This document shows, in pieces, positions 45,771-57,165 of a DNA stretch of 64,000 bases. Source of the stretch: Polyporus tsugae (Eukaryota > Basidiomycota > Agaricomycetes > Polyporales > Polyporaceae); assembly GCA_024305745.1 (NCBI GenBank), contig JAHRBS010000014.1:2735501-2799500 (forward strand), read 5' to 3'. A program made the position numbers and the translations under genes. The notes beneath the pieces are model-generated. The model searched no databases. It saw only the letters and a program-made list of their open reading frames with translations, and was not told the DNA's origin. Positions within the stretch are counted from its first letter, which is position 1. The number at the start of each line of letters is the position of its first letter.

Positions 45771-47279
45771 TCAAATCCGAGACGCGATGCTTGTTAGCTT
45801 CTGGAGTCTTCCTAGAATCATGACAGAACCAAGACGTACAGTGCCAGTGCCATTATCCGCAACCAAGTTACTGAGCCGCGCAATCGGACCACCCCGTAGA
45901 GCCTCGACAGACTCGTGCCACAGCGAGTCCACCTCCAAACATACCTCCGGCCCCTCATATCCGACGACGGACTTCCAGAACGCGCTGCCGCTCAGAGCTG
46001 GGTAGGCAGACTGGCCCGCCGCACGGAAGCCACATCGCAAGAATTTGAACGTCTCAATAGCCCCGCTCCGGTGGAGCATGCCCGCCAGCGCAGCATGCAC
46101 CCTGAGCGGTGGCGGTTGGGGAGATCTGCGCCCGACGTGCTGTGGTCGACGAACGTGACATGGCTCGTGATGCTGTCAGCAGCCCTCGCCCCAGGGTAGC
46201 ATGGACCTCTTGATCTTGTAGCGAGTTGGCGTCTGTGTGGGTGTGCCCATTAGCAAGTCAGAACCGTTGCAGAGGGGACGCCACCGACCTCAGTGGGGTG
46301 CAAGCACCACAACAGTGTGCCGAACACAATCTTGGCCGATACATTCATGAACAAGGTGTTTGGAAGCCCTGCTGCCTTCTCGACGATCGTGGTGTCGTCC
46401 GGCCCACAACAGTGTTTTCAGGATGCCGCGTGATCATGTCCTGCATGGGCGAATGCTGGGGAATTTTGTCATCAGCGTATGGATCACTAATGGCCGGGCG
46501 CGACACACCGGTACCTGCAGCTGGCTGGACTCAGACTGGACGTCGCGGTCGGTGGGCACGTCGTGTGCCCATACTTCGGCTGAAATGATCGATGCGGCGT
46601 GGCAAAACACGAATGGTAATCGTCCCGCACCATCACCTGGGTGTGGTCAGCACCGAAGCACGAAGGGCCAAGGATCGACAGAGGCTCCTTACCTGCTCTT
46701 TGCAACTCTGGCTCGCGCTCCTACAATACTCTCGGCCGTCGGCGTCTCGTCGCCCTAGAATTCTGGCAGGTCCCCTTCCCTCAGACCATCTTCGTGCGCA
46801 TGAGCGTAGACTGAGCAAGGTGAGGATTCAGTGTTTACACACTCTAAGTGAGGACGACTCACAGGGCCACAGCAGGAACACCACCCAGGTCGACGAAAGC
46901 TGATGAAGTGCTTGCGCCAAGCTCCTCGCCTGTTTCACCGGTGACCCAGCCTCACGCCCAGCGTGTTCGCCACAAGCGCAGATGGCAGGCAGAGACGTAC
47001 CGTTTGCCCGCGACCCAGGCAGAGCTCGTCCGTAATCTCGTACATGGCGTTGATGAGCTTTCGCGTTTTGAAGCAGGGACGGCGCGGTGATGTTTTGTGG
47101 ATGTGTTCTACCCATGCAGCGGGCCCGCCATCGATCTGGATTGGGTTCGTTTCGCTGAAGACCTGGAGATATGGTTGTGCGCGAGAGTGCAGAGTGTTAT
47201 TGGGAAAGGCGGGATCTTGCATGAGGTCGTCGACAGCTTCGGTGCCGGTCAAAGTGTGTGGGACTCGAGGACTCACCAT
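45771..47279 (-). pseudogene. HNH-like (degenerate) protein pseudogene 3
   Basis: Same family as 40898-42377. Exon 1 from the ATG at 47279 reads TLTGTEAVDDLMQDPAF, then loses frame near 46995 (GRGQTV where relatives have SGKRYVS) and resumes as LPAICACGEH to FLLWP. Exon 2 has TAG at 46755-46757 where relatives have the Trp of FWGD. Exon 3 starts VMVRDDYHSC and decays. The last exon keeps SHVTFVDHSTSGADLPN and, after another shift, VHAALAGMLHRSGA and FWKSVVGYEGPEVCLEV. It is oriented away from the intact gene at 49338, suggesting an old divergent pair. Confidence 0.75.
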
Positions 47280-47492
47280 GCGGAAGATGAGTCAGAGTCA
47301 GCACGACGAGTTGAAGGGGGACGAAAGAAGATCACGACCCGCAGAATAAATATCCGGGAAGTGCAAAGGACTGGCCAGTCGATGAGGAAAGGCTGCAGCC
47401 TGCGGTCGAGTGCTGAGCGCTGAACGTGTGACATGCACGTGACCATGTGCTTCCCGGCCTTTTTCGATCCGCTCTTTGATCCGCCTCGCCCC

Positions 47493-49207
47493 CCCATCGC
47501 TCCTTGACCTCGTACCACCACCATCTCCTCGAGTGCCTAGTCTGCTCTTGGGGATGTGCTGGCTGGTCTCCACGGGTCTCTGCAGCTGTCCACCCCTACC
47601 AACGCCACATACAGAGCTGGGTCGCGAGGACACCTTCCGTCGCGAGGACGCCTTCGGGCTGAGCACTTGGCGGTGTCGAGCACTTGGCCCGCTCTCACTT
47701 GCATTGGGGACCTGCATCAGATAAGCTGCAGTATCCACCAGCAAGACCAACACACACCCTCGTCGCTCGGGCCCATCCCGACGACCACCCACACACGAGT
47801 CTCGGTCATTGTCGACCCAGACCAAACTCATACCGGTGCGATTTTACTTACTTCACACTGCGTCCACGCAGCAGGGAGGCGGGCACGGACGGAGAGCTGG
47901 GAGCCCCCCATTGAGACGGGGGGACGTGACCCCTTCTCCTATCGACGTGTCAGCCGTTTTTACCTCTGTGCTCTACTCGATTCCAGCACGTGTTGGGAGG
48001 CCGAAGGCCGATTACCAGCGTGTTAAGAAGGTTCGCTCAGCGAACGCGCCACTTAAGCTCCGGTCATGCGACTGGTGCATGGTGGACTCAACCATTGTGT
48101 GGGAGCGGGGTCGCCCATGTAAAACCCACGCGGGCCACAGCACCTTGCGCTGGGGAGTCCTTGCTCGCACAGTGAAAGTACCCATGAAGGCCAGAAGGGC
48201 TTGAACCCTATGGGGCTCGCCCGCTATGGCTGGAAGACGTGATCCGGCCACCAAAGTGAGGGGGAGTCTAATGACGCCCGGTGAAAAAACCCCCAAAGGC
48301 CAGAAGAGCTATGGCCCGCTATGGCTGGGAGATGTGGTCCGGATTGCCAAAGTGACGGGGAGAGTAGAGTGCTCTCATACAACGGCGGCCTGCCCGCAGT
48401 CTGACGGGCCGTAAGTTTACCTGAAACACCGAACAAGTGGGCTTAGGAACCCCGGGAGTGGCGTCCCTTGATATTACGAGTAGTCGGACGTGCCCCGGAT
48501 AAAGCTCCCCACTCAGTGCCCCTGGTGAAGCGTTGGCAATTAAAGTCCAACGTGGAGGGAGGACCCGGGGACAGGGGGGTGCGCCCACTGTCTATGAGAC
48601 CTTGGGAGGTTCGCCGAACGGGTTCGGTGACTTCTCCCGGGGCTCGTGTGACTTTGTTTTCGGACCGTTGTCCGCATTCCAGTCTTTCCTACCGGCAGGG
48701 TTTCGGAACGAGAATGCACCAGCGGAAGCAGGTGCGCTTGTCGGGCGGCTCCCAGCGAGGTCGCTCCGGTGCCGGCTCTCAGGGAGGTAGCTGCAAACCT
48801 CCCCTTTCCGGGGGTACAAGTCAGAGCCCCCAACCGCATCGGCGGTTTCAGCCAAACACTCACACACCACTCCATGCCCACCACCGACTTGGTGGACGCC
48901 GATCTGCTTGCACACAGGCCACATCGGCCAGACACACCCGTCACAGCACGTCCGCTGTAAGGAGTAGAACAAAGAAAAATCGCCCTCCCCGGCCTGACAT
49001 GTGGGTCCATTATATGAATCAACGATGGGGGCCCAGACCCTGCCTTCTGACCACTCCTGGCCTTAGGCCGTGGTCCTACCCACGTGGGTGCCTCCCGCGT
49101 GATGCTCAAACGAACGTAGGATACCGGGAAACCTGATACGTAGATACACGGACGCTTCTCCCATGTACGTATACTAAAATCCTGAGATTATAAAACAAAA
49201 AAAAAAA
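47493..49207 (+). mobile_element. Non-LTR retroposon with poly(A) tail and 15-bp target-site duplication
   Basis: The element ends in AAAAC followed by 13 A (to about 49207). GATCCGCCTCGCCCC lies directly before it (47478-47492) and GATCCGCCTCACCCC directly after (49208-49222), a target-site duplication with one mismatch. No reverse transcriptase motif is visible, so it is a 5'-truncated LINE or a non-autonomous (SINE-like) unit. Inside, two ~65-bp imperfect repeats with CCCGCTATGGCTGG and CCAAAGTGA words lie about 110 bp apart (48190-48260 and 48300-48365). It sits between two divergent HNH-like genes, 130 bp upstream of the intact one. Confidence 0.8.
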
Positions 49208-49337
49208 GATCCGCCTCACCCCAGTCCACAATTCCCGCTCCCCTGTCGTCCTCTCTTGCGACATATAACATGTTCCTCAGCGCGTCGTCCACACGTGGTC
49301 TCTCGTGTTCGATTTATCCCCGACCCAGTCTTTCGCC

Positions 49338-50899
49338 ATGACGCCTTCACCCGCCACCGGCACGCCTCCCAGTCACCCCTTCGACAACACCCTCCGACAA
49401 GAGATCGAGTTCATAAGCCAGGACCTGACTCTATCCGACGGCGCTCTCCACAAGGACGCAAGCCAGCACCTCCAAGTACTCGCTGATCCCGCCTTCGCCG
49501 ACCTTGACCAGCCCGCATGGGTCCGCCACGTCAATCAATTCTCTCGACACCCCAGATTCCCTGTTCCGGACATGCCGTACCGGTCGAGCAAACTCTTCGA
49601 CGCACTGTACGAGACGGGGGACGAACTGAGGCTCGCCGCTGGAAAGCGCTACATCTCGGCCGTCGTTTGCGCGTGCGCCCGCCGTGCAGAGAGCGCGACC
49701 GCTTCGCCCGAGGACAGACCGAGGCGCGTCGCGGAAGCGCTGTCTCAGCTTGTGTCGGCGTGGATGGCATTCATGCTCTGGCCGTGTACGTCTGCGTGTC
49801 CGTGTTGGATCCGTCTCGTGTATCTGATTGATCTGTAGTTTACTTCCATGGGTTGAAAGCCGAGGAGAGGGTCCGCGAAGAGCCTCACTGCTACTGGGGT
49901 CTATGGGAAGGAGGGAAGCCTGATCACGCGGATCATTTAGAATGTGTAAGTGCTGCAACGATTTGTGTCTCTTGCAATGCTCCGCTCAGAACCCCCATCC
50001 CAGCTCCTGCAACGGGACGACTACCACTGCTTCAAGTTTGGCGCACTGCACCTCCGTCCCCCTCCCGAGCTCTTCCCTGGCCCGGGGGAGGAGAGCGTGC
50101 TCGGCGGCGTCCTGAGAGCCAAATACATATTCTACCCGCTGAGTGCCCTGCGCGCTGATGGCATGCGCGAGGACGACGAGGTGCGGACACCCATCCTCAC
50201 ACGTCCGTGTCGCACCTGATGGCTTTGACTGTTCTGCAGGTCATCACCTTGGACATTCTGCACCACTACTGTGGCCCCATCTGCCTCGACAGCGTACAGT
50301 GGACAGAGGGAAATCCGCCCGAGGCGCAGAACACCCTGATGCTGGCGGGCAGCCCTGGCAATGCATTCACCACGTTCAGGTGGTGTCTCCACCCTACCCA
50401 AGTGAGTAATATCCCAGGTACCATGACCGCAGCCCCCCCCCCTGCCTAACGCTCTGCTCTGCATATGTAGGTTCAGAACCAATACAACATTGTGGTTCAT
50501 GAGCGGTACTGGGCCGGCTCCCAGACCATCGCGAGCCCGGTCACGTTCGAGGACCACAGCGCCAAGTACCGCCACCCCCCAGCTTCCGCTCCCGCTACAG
50601 ACGAGTCGAGTGGCGGAGGGCCAGCCCGGTCCGAGCGCAGCGTCGACATCGACCTGCCTAGCGCGGACCTGCTTCGCGTGCACGCCGGGCTCGCGGGCGC
50701 GTGTCACCTCAGCGGCGCGGCGGTGCTGTTGGACGCGATCGGCTTGGGTTTGGGGCAGTTGAAGGCGCAGCGTGCGCCTGGCGCGAGCGGGGGCGCGTTC
50801 TGGGAGGCTGTGGTCTTGCGAGAGGGGCAGGAGCTGTGCTTGCCAGTGCCAGACGATGATTCAGATGCCGATTCGGACTACGTGCCAGATGATGAATGA
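49338..50899 (+). CDS. HNH-like (degenerate) protein 4, intact (440 aa)
   Basis: Exons 49338-49785, 49839-49945, 50004-50180, 50240-50401 and 50471-50899 join in phase. Blocks match the other members: SKLFDALYETGDELRLAAGKRYISAVVCAC, FMLWP; LLQRDDYHCFKFG and AKYIFYPLSAL in exon 3; LDILHHYCGP, EAQNTLMLAG, FTTFRWCLHPTQ in exon 4; YNIVVHERYW, VTFEDHS, LPSADLLRVHAGLAGAC, GAFWEAVVLREGQELCL in exon 5, and an acidic end DDDSDADSDYVPDDE. The first-block His is replaced by Tyr and the second by Gly; the QN Asn is kept. It is the longest and most divergent member, with a Ser/Gly-rich insert before SVDIDLP. Activity unlikely; role unknown. Confidence 0.72.
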
Positions 50900-51018
50900 G
50901 GTTACGCCGATGTCAGTTGGTTTGTCGAGGGCGTGTTCTGTGAGTCTGTGCATCATGGTTGGTCACAAGGGGTGAAATATATGATGTGTGGGGGATGTGT
51001 CGGGGATGTGTCGGAAGC

Positions 51019-51379
51019 ATGGTACCAGGATGTGAGCGACTGTTCGAAGGAGGACTTGTAAGTACTTGCGTTGTTTGTCCCCGTCGCCATATCCTGACTG
51101 CATCCACTGACTGTTATGGCTTGCAGTCATTGGGACACTCGAGGCACAGTATTACGCGCTCTTCCAGTTTGGAGCCATGAGCACCCAGATGGCCGAGTCG
51201 ACTTCGATGTCATTGAGTTGGCGGCACGCACATGCCAGCCTTGGGTCAAATTTGGCATTTCTTCTGACCTCTCGACCTCCCTCCTTGGAGGCCCAACTCG
51301 GAAGTACAAGGTGGAGCCGGTCGGGAAAATGCAGTGCGCGTGGAAGGTCTCGATGTATGAGAAGCCCGGCAAGAAGTGA
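51019..51379 (+). CDS. Small hypothetical protein
   Basis: A short first exon from the ATG at 51019, a GTAAGT donor at about 51058, a TTGCAG acceptor at 51127 and an open end to TGA at 51377-51379 would encode about 100 residues ending VGKMQCAWKVSMYEKPGKK. The phase at the junction is uncertain and two frames look protein-like, so the model is weak. No family recognised. Confidence 0.25.
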
Positions 51380-51988
51380 GATGGTGTCCTGCTCCGGCAC
51401 GGCTGCAATTCAAGCCGGACTCTGTCAGCGAACCGACGTCACTGTAGGCGAGGGGCGTTGTTATGTGTTACTGCTAGGCGAATGGCTCCTACGTATTTTG
51501 GTACCCGCGCCGGCGAGCTACTTATGACATTGTTTGGACTACGTACTCAAGTTGTATACACATACAGGCTCAGTATCATACCCACGCAACCATCTCGTCG
51601 GACCTGTTGCATTGCATTCTGCGGCGGCGTATATCTCCACCACGATGTTTATTGTTACCTGACCATCTGTATACTATTGCACACCAACTCCATACTATAG
51701 GTGGAGAACAATTCATAATTTATTGCAACGTGGTTGTCAGTTTGTCGGAACGTACATTGAAAGCCGTAGACAATCTGTCATCCGTGTACTCCGTAGTCTG
51801 CCGACCCGCGGTACGGTTTACACCACTGTGTTGTCCATGAGAGAAAGGAAAGTCGCCGGTTGCATGCTACTTTTGTACAGATTCTATCGGCAGGGAACAG
51901 GTAATGAATTGCTAACTTGAAGTCCGCTTACTATTACTAGTACATCCTACGATTCACTGAAATAAAAGAAACGGTCCACTTCCCGCCC
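51380..51988. other. Intergenic, no gene recognised
   Basis: AT-rich flank of the twin repeat unit, with short frames only. Confidence 0.45.
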
Positions 51989-53966
51989 CATCAGGAAAAC
52001 CCCCAGATACGAATTAGGAATAAGTTAGCAATAATGCGCTGATAATACCCAGAATGCCTCTATTGCTATTCTGATCAAATATCAGACACCGTATGTGGTA
52101 GGAGAGTATTCTACTTGCTGTTTTTCAAGTAGAGATAGCTCAAGGGCAGAGTATACAGCACCGGGGACATGATTTGGGACACACCAGCTGCGCGCTTCTG
52201 CCAGAGAAGTGGTAGACGCTCATAGGACCCGCTCAAGGCTGCGCAAGCGCCTGTCGGCGCCTGTCGCAATGACTTGAAGTTGACCTGCGACAACGACAAC
52301 AGACATTGTGTCCACTCTTTTCCTTTACTATCCTCTCTTCTCCCCTCGACTGGGCCGCTCTCAGCAACAGCCGCATGCGAGGACCCACTTCAAAATCACA
52401 GTGTCCTTGTTGGACAGTAATTTAGGTATGGAATCCTTACATCGAAAATTTTCATTGCTGCAGGCCAAACTCGTAGATGTGGTATTGGGCCCACACAATA
52501 TTGGTTGTTGGGTAGTTGCAAGGATGGGCTAAGTGCAAGCAGTTCCGTGCCGCTGGTACGTCTGTTACTTTTGTCTATTTACAATGCTTCTCGGGCCACG
52601 AACAGTCCAGCCGTGACACATCCACCTTCCACGTCCCACCTCTCCCTGGGGCTCTCCATAACTCGACGGTCCACACATCCTCTGGCGAAGAATACCTTCC
52701 CATCAGTCAGCGGAGATGAGTTCCCATTGGGTATTGTCACATTCCTCCGCTTCTCGATGTGTGTCGCCCCGCTCCCACTCCTTGAGGCACACTCTGCAGA
52801 TGCATGCCATCCTGCATGTCTTCGAGTAGCCAAAGAGCCTCAGTCCCATGCAGGAGGCCTGATTTCTTGTCCTTGTCATCACTATCCTTGCTAGCATCCC
52901 AGTTGTCGACCTCGACGCCCATTGTCTCTGGAAGCTTCCGGAAGATCTCCTGCTGCTGCTCATCCTGTCGCCCCAACTTGCCCACCATCACGTAGCACTT
53001 TGCGCACAGCACACGCGACATGTTGATGGTGTCGACATACCCTGTCTTTGTGTTGTCAAAGTGGAGCAACCGGATGTCCTCCATCAGCTCGCCGTTCTCA
53101 ATCACCTGCTGCTGCAGCACACCCTTGCATGTGCTCGGGTGCTTGCACCCGTTGGCGATGGTGTCGCAAAAGACGCGGTGCACGGCGACAAAGCTCACTT
53201 CAGTGAGCTTCGCCTTCCCAACGAAGCACCGGACGATGTCATTGTAGGAGAACATCTCCCGTGTCCCGTCCTCATGTGTGAGGCCCTTGCTGAGCTCCGG
53301 GCCCAGCTTACAGCATGCCATGAGCGCAATGGGGAGGAGGGAGTTGTGTCCGGTGAGACAGGCCAGGTTCACGGTCCCGATGTGGTGGATGGGCTTGAAC
53401 CCCGGAGGATCGAAGGTGGCATTGAAGTTGTTGATGTAGTACTTCTTGAGGTGGCCGATGTAGCTTTGGACAATGGACTCGCACTGGTACTTGTGTCCCA
53501 GTCGGATGCAGCGGAGACCTCTTGAAACCAGGCTCGTCCCTACAGCTCCTGATGCACACCATCCTCACCTTGACCGAGTCCATAACCGCATGGGAGGAGA
53601 TGGGGTGTAGCTCACAGCACCTTGGTCCTCGACCAGCAATGGCGATTGCGGCAAACTCGCCATTGTGAGCGCATGGCACCACTTTGATGGGCACGAGCAG
53701 GTTTGAATCCGCACAAGTATAGGTGTTGCACTGTGTAGTATCTTTAATAGTTGAATAGCAATGATAATATTGATGTGCTCGCATACCTCGCGATCGAAAG
53801 TGCGCAAATAATCGACCATTGCTCTGAAGTGCTAATCTGTAAATAACATGTACTAAGGGCTCTATCGTGAACTTATTAGCTGGGGACTAAGCGAATTAGA
53901 ATAACGCTCTAATTGTTCGAATTATTGGTAAATATGGCCAAATAGGATTTGGGGTTTTTCCTGATG
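51989..53966 (-). mobile_element. Transposon-like unit carrying a BTB gene, copy 1 (1,978 bp)
   Basis: This unit is the reverse complement of 55188-57165, base for base except for one difference noticed near the outer end (ATAC versus ATGC within CAGAT-CGAATT). Its own ends are inverted repeats: CATCAGGAAAACCCCCAGAT outside and CATCAGGAAAAACCCCAAAT inside (2 mismatches in 20). No clear target-site duplication is visible. No transposase is recognised; the unit carries a BTB-type gene, so it may be a non-autonomous element with a captured gene. Confidence 0.75.
52737..53819 (-). CDS. BTB/POZ-type protein in transposon-like copy 1
   Basis: Same gene as 55335-56417, in mirror image. The clear part (about 53480-52737) reads RLGHKYQCESIVQSYIGHLKKYY, ACLTGHNSLLPIALMACCKLG, DIVRCFVGKAKL, HPSTCKGVLQQ, then LCAKCYVMVGKL and IFRKLPETMGVEVDNW. 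This is the C-terminal layout of basidiomycete BTB proteins, which can act as Cullin-3 adaptors. The N-terminal BTB part (MVDYLRTFDRE, then MASLPQSPLLVE) is in other frames, and intron positions are unclear, so the gene may be damaged. Confidence 0.55.
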
Positions 53967-54165
53967 TGCCAGTGAGGGTTCGGACCAGATGGGCCCCATA
54001 ACTGATAGTACCAGGCTTTTCTGCCACATCCGCCCGCTCTCGCGTCTTCCACTAGCCCGGGCGCCATAGAGAGGCTCCTCGTCCGTGCACACATAAAAGA
54101 CTGACTGTAAGTCCATCATCCCTCCCTTACCCTCATCCCCAAACCTCTACAGAACCGCCACGCAA

Positions 54166-55182
54166 ATGTCTACGTCCACACAACTTGCAACTTCCTCCGA
54201 GTCGTGCTCCCCATGGATTCCCCCAGAACTCATCTCTCTCATCTTCATCGACCTCTGGGAAGCACCGCACACAGCACAGGACTGATTGGCTTTGCTGAAG
54301 AACGTCGCCCTGGTCAACCGGACTTGGCTCACGCTCATCGCTCGCATCGCCTCTCGCAACATCCACCTCTCTAAATATCAGAAGGCAAAAGCTTTTCTTC
54401 GACTCCTTCCCCAACGCTCACCCACACAAGAGCCGGGTGACCTATTCACCATAGAGGCAAAACAAGTCACTAACCATACCTGTCGGTCCATCACCTTTCA
54501 CGTTGACAGGGGAATCCAGTCGTCTCTTCCCAAGGACAACATTCCCCTGGTAATTTCACTAGTCCTGTACCAGGCCTCTGTGCACCACTACCTCCCAAAC
54601 CTCCGACACATCTCCATCTCATATGCAGACTGGGAGTGGAACAACATCTTTTTGATGTTCTTCTTGGTGGGGAAGTTGCCGCCACACGTCACCCACCTCT
54701 CCCTTGACTACTCGTTCACGGCTGCCACCATGGGAGTACCACCGTTCAACTTTTGCGGGGCGATACAGTGGATATATATGCAGAGCTGCATCATTGCTCT
54801 GAACCTCCGCCATCTCTCGTTGTCCGGCATGCCAACCGCTTTTGCGGCGGCCGTGCTCCTTGCGTGCCCAAACGTCGAGATGCCCGAGATCACGCACCCA
54901 ACGGAACTGTCTATGCTTGCGCCGCTCCCTCTGGTGGTTTGCACTCTGGTTCTGTGCCATCCGGGCGAAGTGTTGTCCAAGAGAAAGATGGTGTCGTGGG
55001 CGTTGCTCCCCGCGCTGGATGGCGGGCTCTTTCCCAGCGGCGGCGGTATGAAGCCACCGTGGATTGTCGTCCGATTGGGCACCCCCGAGCCCGAGTTGTT
55101 CATCGAGTTGAGACGCAGTTGCAAGTCTTTCAATGTCGACCTTGTGTATGAGTGTAATGATGTTTGCAGCCTGTCATCTTAG
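54166..55182 (+). pseudogene. F-box-like protein with a single nonsense codon
   Basis: An intronless frame of 338 residues starts MSTSTQLATSSESCSPWIPPELISLIF, an F-box helix. It continues LVNRTWLTLIARIASRNIHL and a leucine-rich C-terminal half (LPNLRHISISYADW, VTHLSLDYSF, ALNLRHLSLSGMP, CPNVEMPEITHP). It is a paralogue of the intact 371-aa gene at 62136. One stop, TGA at 54283-54285, replaces the Arg codon CGA seen in the paralogue; everything after it is open to 55180-55182. The twin repeat unit begins 5 bp after the stop codon. Confidence 0.8.
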
Positions 55183-55187
55183 CATGG

Positions 55188-57165
55188 CATCAGGAAAAAC
55201 CCCAAATCCTATTTGGCCATATTTACCAATAATTCGAACAATTAGAGCGTTATTCTAATTCGCTTAGTCCCCAGCTAATAAGTTCACGATAGAGCCCTTA
55301 GTACATGTTATTTACAGATTAGCACTTCAGAGCAATGGTCGATTATTTGCGCACTTTCGATCGCGAGGTATGCGAGCACATCAATATTATCATTGCTATT
55401 CAACTATTAAAGATACTACACAGTGCAACACCTATACTTGTGCGGATTCAAACCTGCTCGTGCCCATCAAAGTGGTGCCATGCGCTCACAATGGCGAGTT
55501 TGCCGCAATCGCCATTGCTGGTCGAGGACCAAGGTGCTGTGAGCTACACCCCATCTCCTCCCATGCGGTTATGGACTCGGTCAAGGTGAGGATGGTGTGC
55601 ATCAGGAGCTGTAGGGACGAGCCTGGTTTCAAGAGGTCTCCGCTGCATCCGACTGGGACACAAGTACCAGTGCGAGTCCATTGTCCAAAGCTACATCGGC
55701 CACCTCAAGAAGTACTACATCAACAACTTCAATGCCACCTTCGATCCTCCGGGGTTCAAGCCCATCCACCACATCGGGACCGTGAACCTGGCCTGTCTCA
55801 CCGGACACAACTCCCTCCTCCCCATTGCGCTCATGGCATGCTGTAAGCTGGGCCCGGAGCTCAGCAAGGGCCTCACACATGAGGACGGGACACGGGAGAT
55901 GTTCTCCTACAATGACATCGTCCGGTGCTTCGTTGGGAAGGCGAAGCTCACTGAAGTGAGCTTTGTCGCCGTGCACCGCGTCTTTTGCGACACCATCGCC
56001 AACGGGTGCAAGCACCCGAGCACATGCAAGGGTGTGCTGCAGCAGCAGGTGATTGAGAACGGCGAGCTGATGGAGGACATCCGGTTGCTCCACTTTGACA
56101 ACACAAAGACAGGGTATGTCGACACCATCAACATGTCGCGTGTGCTGTGCGCAAAGTGCTACGTGATGGTGGGCAAGTTGGGGCGACAGGATGAGCAGCA
56201 GCAGGAGATCTTCCGGAAGCTTCCAGAGACAATGGGCGTCGAGGTCGACAACTGGGATGCTAGCAAGGATAGTGATGACAAGGACAAGAAATCAGGCCTC
56301 CTGCATGGGACTGAGGCTCTTTGGCTACTCGAAGACATGCAGGATGGCATGCATCTGCAGAGTGTGCCTCAAGGAGTGGGAGCGGGGCGACACACATCGA
56401 GAAGCGGAGGAATGTGACAATACCCAATGGGAACTCATCTCCGCTGACTGATGGGAAGGTATTCTTCGCCAGAGGATGTGTGGACCGTCGAGTTATGGAG
56501 AGCCCCAGGGAGAGGTGGGACGTGGAAGGTGGATGTGTCACGGCTGGACTGTTCGTGGCCCGAGAAGCATTGTAAATAGACAAAAGTAACAGACGTACCA
56601 GCGGCACGGAACTGCTTGCACTTAGCCCATCCTTGCAACTACCCAACAACCAATATTGTGTGGGCCCAATACCACATCTACGAGTTTGGCCTGCAGCAAT
56701 GAAAATTTTCGATGTAAGGATTCCATACCTAAATTACTGTCCAACAAGGACACTGTGATTTTGAAGTGGGTCCTCGCATGCGGCTGTTGCTGAGAGCGGC
56801 CCAGTCGAGGGGAGAAGAGAGGATAGTAAAGGAAAAGAGTGGACACAATGTCTGTTGTCGTTGTCGCAGGTCAACTTCAAGTCATTGCGACAGGCGCCGA
56901 CAGGCGCTTGCGCAGCCTTGAGCGGGTCCTATGAGCGTCTACCACTTCTCTGGCAGAAGCGCGCAGCTGGTGTGTCCCAAATCATGTCCCCGGTGCTGTA
57001 TACTCTGCCCTTGAGCTATCTCTACTTGAAAAACAGCAAGTAGAATACTCTCCTACCACATACGGTGTCTGATATTTGATCAGAATAGCAATAGAGGCAT
57101 TCTGGGTATTATCAGCGCATTATTGCTAACTTATTCCTAATTCGCATCTGGGGGTTTTCCTGATG
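55188..57165 (+). mobile_element. Transposon-like unit carrying a BTB gene, copy 2 (1,978 bp)
   Basis: Mirror image of 51989-53966; every position pairs with 109154 minus its coordinate. Both copies have their gene pointing away from the F-box pseudogene between them. The near identity shows a recent event, far younger than the big segmental duplication. See copy 1 for ends. Confidence 0.75.
55335..56417 (+). CDS. BTB/POZ-type protein in transposon-like copy 2
   Basis: An N-terminal open stretch starts MVDYLRTFDRE at 55335. The recognised BTB C-terminal region runs from about 55650 (RLGHKYQCESIV) to TGA at 56415-56417. It includes the paired cysteines C-KHPSTC, the LCAKCYVMV motif and the RKLPETMGVEVDNW ending typical of basidiomycete BTB proteins, then an extra Lys/Asp-rich tail. 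The middle of the BTB fold needs at least one intron or carries frameshifts that I cannot resolve. If expressed, a substrate adaptor for a Cullin-3 ligase is the family expectation. Confidence 0.55.

Noticed and set aside
48468..49136. 222-codon plus-strand frame inside the retroposon
   Set aside because: Arg/Ser/Pro-rich with no reverse transcriptase, nuclease or zinc-knuckle motif. It may be part of a degraded LINE ORF but cannot be supported.
51989..57165. Target-site duplication for the twin units
   Set aside because: Flanks of each unit and swapped flanks (assuming an inversion between units) were compared and none matched beyond 2 bp, so transposition is not proven.
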